Shown one piece after another: positions 1 through 9,244 of a stretch of DNA of 64,000 nt. The stretch comes from Podaxis mareebaensis (taxonomy: Eukaryota > Basidiomycota > Agaricomycetes > Agaricales > Agaricaceae): positions 1 through 64,000 of the forward strand of contig JAEUWP010000316.1 of the NCBI GenBank assembly GCA_018524725.1. Direction: 5' to 3'. Below the pieces are notes generated by a model, which was given only the letters and a program-made list of their open reading frames with translations, was not told the origin of the DNA and searched no databases. The position numbers were made by a program, and so were the translations under genes. Each line of letters begins with the position of its first letter. The stretch's first letter is position 1.

Positions 1-235
1 GGAGCCTGAGCGATCACTTGCCATGGAGGAATTCGCTTGGGCGTCAAAAGTTTTCAAACTCCTGATCAATGATAGTACGTCAAGGCTGTGCTATGAAATG
101 ATGTAAATGAGCAGTATACTGTATATTCTGCATATAATCAGAGATCATACAACCAAAAGCCCAAATACCACGCGATTTTCTCCAGGAAATATCGACGCTC
201 GAAAGACACATATTTACATTTCCAGGGCACTCTCA

Positions 236-800
236 TTAAGGACTTCGACTGTTCTCCGCCAAACCACCATCCTCTCTCGGTTTCTGGGACTCCGGATGTT
301 CTGTTGCCCGTTGCGGCCGCTTCGCTGATTGCTGTTGCTGACTCGGAGACTGTGTTGGGGGATATTGTTGGCTCGGAGATCGCGTTGAGGGGTGTTGTTG
401 ACTCGAGGACCGTTTCGGAGGATGTTGCATATTCATCTGTGCCACAGGTTCCGGCTGTCTGATGTGGTAACCTGCCTCAGGATCAGCAGCCTGACGTTCG
501 GCGAAACCGGCCCTCTGTCGTTCATTGTCTTGAAGAACTTCGTCTATGAACTCGTCGTCATCGTATTTGCTTCTTCTGTACTTGAGGCAATTGCAAGAAC
601 GCGGAAAACCTGGAGGACATTTATCAAACGAGAAGGTGGATGAAGGAAAAACGAGAACCGCACAAAAGGGATGAGTGCCCGCGGTGTTACATAGGCCTGA
701 TTCTCGTTAGAGAGGAAGCATGCAGCATCAGGGCGAAATGAGGCTTACCGAAAAGCGCACAACAGCAACAAAATAGCATACAACAATCACCATCCGACAT
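236..800 (-). CDS. small cysteine-rich protein with Gln/Pro/Ser-rich tail (hypothetical)
   Basis: Two-exon model, exons 800-749 and 696-236, 170 aa. The 52-nt intron (697-748) has a GTAAGC donor, a CTAAC branch site and a CAG acceptor, and keeps the frame. The N-terminus is packed with cysteines (a CCCC run near residues 11-14), followed by a second Cys cluster and a basic/acidic juxtaposition (KYRRSKYDDDEF). The last 70 residues are low-complexity Gln, Pro and Ser repeats. A similar layout, with an N-terminal Cys-rich (possibly acylated) membrane-associated stretch and a disordered cytosolic tail, occurs in small uncharacterised fungal proteins, but I cannot name a family. Part of the middle (about residues 19-45) could instead be a second intron. 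Confidence 0.55.
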
Positions 801-1247
801 TGTTTTACAAACTCGTCGCCAGCGGCGTCACGGACGTCTTGCCCAGTGTGGAAGAGGTGTTCGGACAGAAAGATCAAAGAGAGGTGTCAGTACGAGGACA
901 AAGGGCCGTAGCAGCGAAAGTTAAGCTGGTTGTAGGAGATCAAGGAGATTTATCGCATCCCAGAGCTACCGGGCAACAATGTCCGCACTGTAACAATAGA
1001 ATGACCACGAAAATTGTTCCTTGTTCGATGTCTAGGTTCGCAACTACGGAATCCGTGATTGGTCGGGAATGGGTACGTTGAAAAGCTGTGCTCCTGGCGA
1101 CGCCAGGCTTCTGGCCTTATTCGAGCCTGATGGTCGTGGGACCCTGTGGAACCAGTGCCCAATACTACGGGAATTTGTATTGAATTCATTTTGTAACACG
1201 TGTCTCTGCGATTTCACATCAGGACGACTCATTGACAGATTCTACTA

Positions 1248-1291
1248 TACTATACTACCCCACCGTTTCGGTGCACCCGGGGGTTTCGGTG
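1248..1291 (+). repeat. left 44-bp inverted repeat
   Basis: Matches the reverse complement of 1901-1944 at 42 of 44 positions. It contains the self-complementary core CACCGTTTCGGTG. Confidence 0.8.
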
Positions 1292-1900
1292 TTTTGCAAA
1301 TATCTTTTCACACTCTCAATATTTTGGCTTCATATCTTGCACAGCACCTGGGAGCGCCATCTCTGACAGCCTCCGCCTTTTTTTGAAACTTATAGCTGAA
1401 GTAGGACGAAAATCAAATTTGAGCCCATTGTCACGCCTTGCCAGACAATGCCGGGTCGGAGCATGAATATAATGATCCCATCACATGTCCCATTTCGTCA
1501 ATTTGTCCCTAAGGCAGGCTAGCCCGTTTCATCGGCATCGCTTACCCTGTCAGCCCTGTTAGTCTTGATTTTGTGCTCTATTCCGTAGGTCGAAGAAAAA
1601 GAACGGAACGACTTCGGACTCCAATGTAATGGGCACCCATCCTCGAGAGATGATTCTCAGTCCTGTCACAGCCACCAAACTATTATCCAGTTCCGTTTAT
1701 CAGGCTGGCCAATATGCCTTGCCCATGGCGTTTCCAGCGTCTTTTGATTCAGAATCGCCTCAGAACCACAGGCGGGGCCTTCTCATGTGAGGGATCAAGC
1801 TTTGGTCTATTCATCACATCCCATCGACTTAGGTAAATGTAATGATTCCATCATCTGAGTTTCAGATGGCAGCCTTCGGCACATGTGACAAAAGCGTGAC

Positions 1901-1944
1901 CACCGAAACCCCCGGGCACACCGAAACGGTGGGGTAGTATAGTA
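1901..1944 (-). repeat. right 44-bp inverted repeat
   Basis: Reverse-complement partner of 1248-1291. The two differences from the left copy are adjacent (TG in place of CA after the palindrome). Confidence 0.8.
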
Positions 1945-2468
1945 CCGCATAGCGGTTCGAGCGTTCGGCGTGGTTGACGATGTAGGTTGCCAACGCTGCT
2001 GCATAGATGTTCTCAGCGGAAAAGGTCCTGACAGACTGAAAATACAGATGCCTCAATTTATCTCTGCCGTGCTTGAGCGTACAGGAAACTGCTTTCTAGT
2101 GTCAACCCCCCGGATCATCTGTTTCAATGAAGCATGGTTTACGAAACATTGATGTATTGATGATAACAATGCAATGTGAGGCAATAATATGTACAACAGA
2201 CAATGAAAAGACAACAAGCAACAGGGAAAGTCCAGAAACGGTGCGTCCAACGTCTCTAAGGCATATCAAAACAACAAAAGAGAGGCGTAAAACCTAACTG
2301 CCCGTCTATGAGATACTGACTTAGACCAATCTGGTCTTCTCAGCAACAGGGACGTTGATGTTCTGCAACAACGGTGAGCACACTTGTCCTGACCAGCAAA
2401 ACAAGTATCATGTCCACCCACGGCTCCACCTACCAGCAACCTTCCAACCTCCACCAGTGTGTAGGCAT

Positions 2469-4228
2469 TCAGATAACCCATCGGGGCTGGTTAGGATAAT
2501 ATACAGTGGTAGAAGCCGCTGCATTATCACTCCTCGCATCCCCGACGACGTACTCGTGTTGCGGACGCGAGATGGAGCCGTAGTTGGTGACGACTTGACT
2601 CACCTCTTCGCCCTCTAACCTGAGGCGGGCCTGACGAGCGCGTTGGCGGGAACGCCTGATAAGCTTGGAAATGGTGTAGAGACCCATGAGGGCGACAAAA
2701 GCGAAGGCGCCAGAGAACAAGGCTTGGGTGTTGGCACCACCACTAACGATCTCAGCAACGTCGAACTTGGCCTTGGAGTTGCAGACGTCCTTCCATTGCT
2801 TGTTGCTGGTGATGGCGGCGTTCTATAGATGCGTGAGTGAGAAGTTTAGAGATACTGGAGCTTGGGAGGGAGGTTACCTCAGCGCGGTAGATGAACTCAG
2901 TCAAGGGGATGTCAGCGTGGTGGCCGAAGACGTGGACATCTTGGAAATGGGCATTGGTTCCGTTCTTGAATTTGATGCGGAGGAAGTCACGAATATCAGG
3001 GGGAGAGCCACGGCGGAGCTCAATAGCGATAGCGGAAGAGTACTCGGCTGTGGAGGATTAACAATCATTAATAGACTGCGAGTGGTCCAGGTAGGATGTT
3101 TTACTTACGGATACCCTTGAACTCGGGGTGCTCCTTAGTAATGCCGGTCTGGTGGAAGAAGGAGATGAAGGGCTGGTAGGTGGTCTGGATCAACATGAAT
3201 TGAAGAGGGTCGCCATTGAAAGCAATGCGCTCAAGGGAGGTGAGAATAGTGTGCAAGAGAGTGCGACCAGCGACTATGCAGAACAGTCAGGTTACAGCTA
3301 GTATCTGAGCTACAAAACGCAACTCACTGTTGCCAACACCGTTAATATCATCGTCGCCGAAAACACCATCCTCGTGGAAGTTGGCAAAGTGACGAGCCTG
3401 TTCAATGAAGGTAGGGGGAAGACGGTGGGCATAGGTCCTGTTGTGGATGAGTTGCGAGTTAATGAAGTCGTAGATCTGTCAATAGATTGAGTTGGACATG
3501 ACACCATCGCAGATCACTGAACATATGCACTCACGTTCCAGGCATTTTCGAGTGTAGTGGGGCGACCGAAGACATAGTCCTTGACGCCCTTGAAGAAGGG
3601 CTCAGCATCCTTAGCCTTCTTCTTGAAAGCATCAGAAGCGTAGAAGTCCTTGACATGCCTCTCGAAAGCAGGACAGTTGGTCCAGCTCTCGAGGGAGCGG
3701 TCGTTACCGGGCTCAACAGTCTCAACTAAACAATACGTTTTAGATTAGGTTTGTCCATGTTACGAACCTCGAAACTTACCAGGAACGTATTGGTAGCCGC
3801 CAAGAGGGGCGACGACAGTGGTCTCATTAGCGAGAACGATTTTGTTTTTGGGGCTGGGAGGGAAGAGACCCTGGAGAAGGGCGATAGCAGAGTCAAAGAC
3901 GACAGTGCCCTCGACGCCAGCCTTAACGCGGACCTTCACCTCGCTGTTGTCGACGAGGTCGGAACGGATACCCTCAATATAGGAGGGGGAGGAACTGTCG
4001 AAGTAGGTGGTGCGGAGAAGGGAGCCAAGGCGGTGGGATTCGACCTAAACAAAAAGGAAAGTACCATGAAGCCACGAATAATAAGTAGAGGAAAGATGTA
4101 ATGCTCACCTCACCGAGGGCGGTGGTCTCCGTGTTGGAAGCTGCGTAGGTGTACGGGTCCTGGTAAAAGCTGGACCTGTCACCATTACGGGCGATGACAA
4201 TTACACCAAGGACTTTGGATAACAACAT
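2469..4228 (-). CDS. histidine acid phosphatase-like membrane protein, catalytic His replaced by Asn
   Basis: Seven exons (4228-4109, 4044-3780, 3725-3535, 3475-3328, 3273-3109, 3047-2878, 2822-2469) give 470 aa with all phases matching. The fold is that of the phosphoglycerate mutase-like/histidine acid phosphatase branch. An N-terminal VIVIARNGDR block stands at residues 10-18 where the family has RHGxR, and a GHHADIPLTEF block at about 338-348 corresponds to the C-terminal HD acid/base motif. The phosphorylated histidine is here Asn15 (codon AAT), so the standard phosphohistidine mechanism should not work, although Arg14 and Arg18 remain. There is no signal peptide. One membrane segment lies at about residues 387-406, followed by a basic cytosolic tail (SKLIRRSRQRARQ). 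Family membership is clear; substrate and activity are unknown, and it may be a pseudo-phosphatase. Confidence 0.85.
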
Positions 4229-5185
4229 CCTGTGTTATAAGATCTATGCAGCTGGGTGGAGAAGATGGAGGAAGAAACAGACGCTGTCTGGTCTTTGGCC
4301 GCGTTTTCCACAACCTTTTAAGAGAACGATGATAGCCCGTGAGGGTGTCTTGAAAGTACTCGCGGGGAAACGGCAAGGATTGCGCATGGTGATGGAAGCT
4401 GGTGCTCCGTCATACCGATCCGAATATACTATAGAATCAGGTTATTATGCTTTGCGTGAGGCCGCCAGTTAACACGTTGTAGTAATGAGCTGAGGGCACG
4501 GTCCAGGGTCAATGAGCTGGGGAAACCTTCGGTCAGGAATGCTGACAGGAGTTTTTGAGGCATACAAGAATACATGAATCACACTTCCATTTCAGAACAA
4601 AGGTGTAAATGGAAGGGTGAGTATGAAGGATTCCAATGCGGGGGGCAGCTTGGACATACCTGTAGTAGAAGATTCCTGCAGCAAGTCTTCGTGTGGGATG
4701 CGTCGTCGGGTTCATTAATATTAGTACGGTATCGCGTGGTCATGCGGGTGGCGTTTTAACGGGTTGTTTCATGAACAAGGGTCCTTGGGAAAGAGGGCAT
4801 CGCGTAAATATCAGACACCAATAATGAGCACAAGGTGGACGGCAACACCTTGGCTCAAGTTTAGGACCTCGAACTAACCAACCGTTTTCGCAAGGTAGCT
4901 GAGAAGGTATCAGTTGTGAGTGCCTTGAGCGCCAGAAAAGCACGATGTGATCTCCCGGTTCTGATGGCGAGTTTCAGGGTCATTCAATCAGCACGCAGGC
5001 GACCACGAGGATCAATTATCTCTTGTTCTTTCTCGATAGAACAACCGCTACCAGTACACGACGCTCGGCATTTAATCAACATCTACGGCGAAGTTACGTT
5101 GAATCAGTCGAGAGCCTATGAGCTAGACTATTTGTGAACGTTCTAACTTGCCTCGTGGACCAATCTAGGAATGTATTCTTCCGCT
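4229..5185. other. intergenic, no gene seen
   Basis: Upstream region of the phosphatase-like gene and downstream region of the SRP72 gene. Only short unsupported frames were found. Confidence 0.5.
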
Positions 5186-6306
5186 TTATTTTTTCCGCTT
5201 TCCTTTGCCCCCACCACTTTTGGTTGCGGTCACGCTCCCGGATACTGGTGCATCAATCATCGCGCTTCCTTGTGTTGCACCACCACCTCCTCCACCACGC
5301 CTTCTGCGTCCTTGATTGTACGTGGAACGTTCACTCTTCTTCAGCCATCGCTCGGGGTCCGGTGGGGGTGTGACCCCAGGAACCACTCCAGGGGGTACAC
5401 GCGACATACGCACTTTCTTCGGTTTGTCGACTGAAGCCGTTGATGGCTGTTGTGCTGAGGGGGTAGGCGCAGTAGGTATTGAAGGAGCCGCTGCTGGGGG
5501 AGGTGCCGTTTCAATTGTATTTGTGATAGAAGCAGACAAAGCATCAATTGCACGGAGGTAGTCATTGTTGATGAAGTCGAGGTGCTTCTGTGCAGCTTGA
5601 AGGTTGGTGAGGATATCAGAGTGTTCTTCCGTGTCCTATATCAAGTATTTAGCAACCATTGAGAAAAAAAAAGGAAAAAGCAACAGGGCCCACAGGGTCA
5701 GTGCTGTCGAGTAACTCGTTGTATAGATCGTACGCTTCTTGGTATAAACCGTTGCGATAGAACTAAGGAGAGGATGTCAGGCTCATCAACCTGCCCAGTA
5801 TGATGTTATAAGCGCACCAGTTGAGCCTCAAGGTGAGCTAAACCTCTGTCATCGGCGTTCTGCTCTTTGATTGTCTTGATCACTTCCTGGGCCTCGGTGT
5901 CTTCATGGGAACGATACAAAGCATAGGCACGTTCAAACGCGAACTTTGACTCGTCCTTCTCCCCATCAATTACGACGAGTGCCGCCTCATGTTGGTCTGT
6001 CTGCAACAGAAGGAAGAGTTTCGTGCTCAGAGCATCAACATCGTCGGGATAGATCCCAAGGACTGCAACGTCAAATGAGCCTTTTGTAACAGTGAGAAGC
6101 AGCCATAACATACTTTTATCGCAGGTCTTGATGGCGTTTGCAAAGTGGCCGCCGTCTATCTGGGAGCAGAGCGACGAGAACAATCGTCTGACCCGTTCCT
6201 CCTCAGAAAGTTGTTTCTTGGGCGTGCTTTTACGTGCGCCTGCCTTCCCCTTTGCCCTCGCGCCTGCGCCTTTGGTCTTGCTTGCCGTAGTCGACGGTGG
6301 TGGCAT
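5186..6306 (-). CDS. SRP72: signal recognition particle subunit SRP72 (short form)
   Basis: Four exons (6306-6114, 6062-5818, 5762-5694, 5635-5186), 318 aa, phases consistent. The order is: a basic Ala/Lys/Gly leader (1-32), a TPR-like helical repeat region (about 35-200, including AFERAYALYRSHED and YQEAYDLYNELLDS), an Ala/Pro linker, and the SRP72 RNA-binding signature PPDPERWLKKSERS (260-272) with an RRRRGGGGGG tail. SRP72 binds SRP RNA together with SRP68 in the S domain of the signal recognition particle, which targets secretory proteins to the ER. Yeast and animal SRP72 are about 640-670 aa, so this protein is roughly half length: the RNA-binding motif is kept but the TPR array is reduced. 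The gene is divergent from the pinin-like gene, with 99 bp between start codons. Confidence 0.9.
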
Positions 6307-6405
6307 TCTTAGGCTGAGTTGGCGGGAATATCTTTAGCATTAGCCGTAACAAAACATTCCCACGCCCCTTGTCACTGACTTCCACCACCAGCAACGCCGG
6401 ATTCC
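6307..6405. promoter_or_regulatory. shared 99-bp intergenic region between divergent SRP72 and pinin-like genes
   Basis: Only 99 bp separate the two start codons, so both 5' UTRs and core promoters must overlap here. No TATA box is visible. A bidirectional promoter is the simplest reading, but it is inferred from spacing only. Confidence 0.5.
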
Positions 6406-7529
6406 ATGTCGTCCGAAGAGTGCGTACACAAGTCTTCAAATCCCAGTATATTACTTATAGCGCATTCCAGTCAGGTACAAAACAATGTCGCAACGGACGT
6501 AGCTGTTGACGTTCCAAAACTTGCGCCAGAATCACGGAAACGGCCACGACTGGACCTATCAACAGCCGCCGATGGCAATCGAGAACGAAAACGCGGTAAA
6601 AGCATGTTTGGTATCGTATTGGGAACCCTAAACAAGGCCAAGATCGAGGATAAAGAGCGCAATGCTAGCGAAGCTGTATGTCCATCGTCTGTCTATTCTC
6701 ACATTGTCAACCACTCACAAACACTTCTTCTTAGGCCAAAAAACGGCATCTAATTGAGCAGAGGCTACAGAACAAGCTACGCAAAGAGACTGACTCCGTT
6801 AGGCTCGCAGAAGAGGCCAAAAAGAACAAAAACACAGCGAACCGAAAGGAAGAGGATCTTCAATTGAAGGATTCAATAGTGTGTCCACACCCCTTCCTCC
6901 ACATTACCCCTGCGCTCACATGAATTTCAGTATAAGCTTCGACGGATACGGCACCCCCTGCTCGCCAATTTCCTCTTGACGTCCGATAACATTCCTGACG
7001 ATGACTCACCGCCACCATCTGCGAATCCTCTTGCTCCTCCACCTAGGTCGCACCCGCCGCCACTGTATTACCTTCCTGCAAAATTGACACCTGCGCAAGA
7101 AGCATTTTTGTCACGACGGAAGGAACAGGTATTGATTGCCGTACCGTCGCTGTCATCCCGCACTAACTCTTCACGCAGGTTAAAGAAGCAGTTGAAAGGG
7201 AATGGGAACTTTTCAAGGAGGAACGCGCCGCTGGTATCGAAGAAATTAATCAGCTGCGGCAACGTGCCGCGGATGAGGAGGCTAAGGCCAAGGCTGAACG
7301 TGCTGAAACTCAAGGTCAGGCCGAGATGGAAACAGACACTCAACCTCCTTCTGCCGTCGAAGAGAAACCTGAGAAACCTGCTTCCCCGCCACCCGCTGCA
7401 GCATCCAAAGACGCTGGCATGGACGTTGATGAAGTTCCCGCCAGAAAGGAGGAAGAAACCAATTCCTCATCGAAGAAAGAGGAGTCTGTACCTATGGAAG
7501 CTGATGATGACGATGCAGTGGAGTATTAA
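6406..7529 (+). CDS. pinin/SDK/MemA domain protein (splicing-associated)
   Basis: Five exons (6406-6419, 6471-6675, 6735-6878, 6931-7128, 7179-7529), 303 aa. The pinin/SDK/MemA signature RGKSMFGIVLGTLNKAKIED lies at about residues 46-65, after a KRPR nuclear-type basic patch. A charged helical region (QRLQNKLRKETDSVRLAEEAKK) follows. The C-terminal third is acidic and Pro/Glu/Lys-rich and ends in a DDDDAVEY tail. Pinin proteins are nuclear and work with the exon-junction complex and spliceosome. The first intron (6420-6470) is exactly 51 nt with no in-frame stop, so if retained it would add 17 residues after MSSEE; GTGCGT...CCAG boundaries support splicing. Confidence 0.88.
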
Positions 7530-8785
7530 TTAGGTTTGCTCAAGGTCAGTTAAGTCTTACTCAAGTGCCTCAAACCGTTTCTTTAGCTAACTCATCCCGT
7601 ACTCCTAGGTGTACCTATGTATTGTCGTACGTTTCATTTTCATCTCCCTTTGAACATGCATTGGGCCTGTTTACTTTTTTTTTTTCTTGTTGGTCACGGT
7701 TTCAAACTTTGATGCTGATCCTTGTGAGCAACTTCCCCTCGTGCCTTGTTCGTAGCACTGGTTTTATTCTATCAGTTTACTGGCCTAGACGATAATCTGA
7801 CATAGATTCTGATAACCCCCGAATGCAATAAGCAGAGTCTGAGGAGGGGGCACAATATAAGTACTGAGTTCAGACATGTCAATCTTGTCATGCAGGGAAT
7901 GAAACAGCGAAAGGAACTATCCCGCCAAGCGTCAACATCAGTGATAATAGGCGACCAACGACCCGAATAATCAGATGAAACGCCACTATGCTAAGCGCTC
8001 AGCCAAGCTGTGCTGCCTATCGTGTCTTCATCCATACAGATTCCGAACACAAACCTTGTGAGGTACTGGACTGCGGACAGCAACTCAGGATACCTCTGCT
8101 TTGCTTCCCGGGGTACGCCCGGCCCCACCGTGTGTTGGGTAACACCATGTCATGTCCTCCAGTGAGCCGACAACCATCAAACTCACATCGCTTGTATAAT
8201 AAACACAGACGACGCCAATCGCAAGATGCAGTTTCCCTCTGCATTCTTCTGCCCTGTGCACAGGCCTGCAGGGAGTCGAGTAACAGATTCTTCAGAATGG
8301 ACCCTTACTGAGCTTTCGGATTCATCATTCTAAAAAATTTCAAGCAGAGGACCCAAAACATACCTCGCTTTGTAAAAGGGTAGTAGTGGTATCTTTGGCT
8401 GTGACCGATAGATGAGGCGCGAGCGGAACGAGGAGTGAAAGCTCTAAAAACGACATCAGTTGGCCGTCGAAAGCAAAGAGGGCGACCGCGGCTTACCTAC
8501 CTATTCGCATGCAACGGAGAAGTGTCCACAGAAGACAACCGGACAGCGGATATTCGGTCGAGGGCTAGTGCTAAAAGCCTTGTTAAACTTTACCGCACTC
8601 TCACCCTCCGGATACAAGTCTCCCGGAAGGTGTCAAGCTCGTACCATTCCCTTCGTGGTCCACCACTCCTTGCCTCCCCCTGGACCAGCTTCAGGATGCA
8701 CCGTAAGATAACATTCTCAGATGGGACGTTCCCTGTATTATGTGCCGGGGCGAGCAGTTCGGAGTTGATGCCGCGTCCTCGAGGT
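7530..8785. other. intergenic, no gene seen
   Basis: Downstream of the pinin-like gene. A T-rich run follows the stop codon at about 7673-7690. Overlapping frames at 8435-8892 on both strands lack family-like sequence. Confidence 0.45.
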
Positions 8786-9244
8786 TTAGGTGGGCCAGTA
8801 TCTTCGAAATCGCGTCGTGGTTTCTTCTCCAAATGGCTGTTTTTGGGGGGTCTCTGGAAGTAGCGGGAGCAGAATATCCAGATCACTGTCATCCGAGGAT
8901 TCGGACGACGTGAGTTCCACCAAGATATCGCATTTCCGTTTGCCCATACTTGTTGCAGGGCGCGCTGGCATCCGTATTTTGAGTGTGCCAGGTTTGGTTG
9001 CTCCTAGGGCCAGCTTAGATGACGTGAGGGGGGTTAATATATAGGCTCACGCACCTTTAGAACCATCTACGACGTCATCCTCACTACCCAGTGAGTGGTC
9101 GGACTCCCCATCCGTGTCGTTCCCCTCTCTTGTACCCTCAAGATCATGACAATCGGTGTCATCGCGATTTCCACCTTGGAGCTCAAACGAGTGGTCAGAC
9201 GGCAAGTCGGGGTCGTCAGACAGCCATGTGGGGTCGTTTCGCAT
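8786..9244 (-). CDS. small acidic Asp/Ser-rich hypothetical protein
   Basis: Two exons (9244-9055 and 9003-8786), 135 aa. The 51-nt intron has GTGCGT and CCCTAG ends and joins the two frames exactly. The N-terminal half is very rich in Asp, Ser and Glu (for example SDDPDLPSDHSFELQ). The C-terminal half carries a short basic stretch (MGKRKCD), a second acidic Ser/Asp run (TSSESSDDSDLD) and a basic end (RFRRYW). No domain was recognised. Composition and clean splicing argue for a real gene, but it could be a decayed fragment. The start was taken at the first ATG in this frame. Confidence 0.4.

Larger units (their letters stand above)
1248..1944. mobile_element. MITE-like sequence with 44-bp terminal inverted repeats
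   Basis: The left end (1248-1291) and the right end (1901-1944) are reverse complements over 44 bp with only two mismatches. Both begin TACTATACTACCCCACCG going inwards and contain the small palindrome CACCG-TTT-CGGTG followed by a C/G run and a second TTTCGGTG, so each end can also fold on itself. The 697-bp interior encodes no recognisable transposase. Long inverted repeats around a short non-coding body are typical of non-autonomous DNA transposons. No clear target-site duplication beyond a possible TA was seen, so the superfamily is open. Confidence 0.55.
801..2468. other. intergenic stretch holding an inverted-repeat element
   Basis: No coding sequence could be supported on either strand. 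The stretch contains the inverted-repeat sequence at 1248-1944, described separately. The rest shows short overlapping reading frames without family-like sequence or consistent splice sites. Confidence 0.5.
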
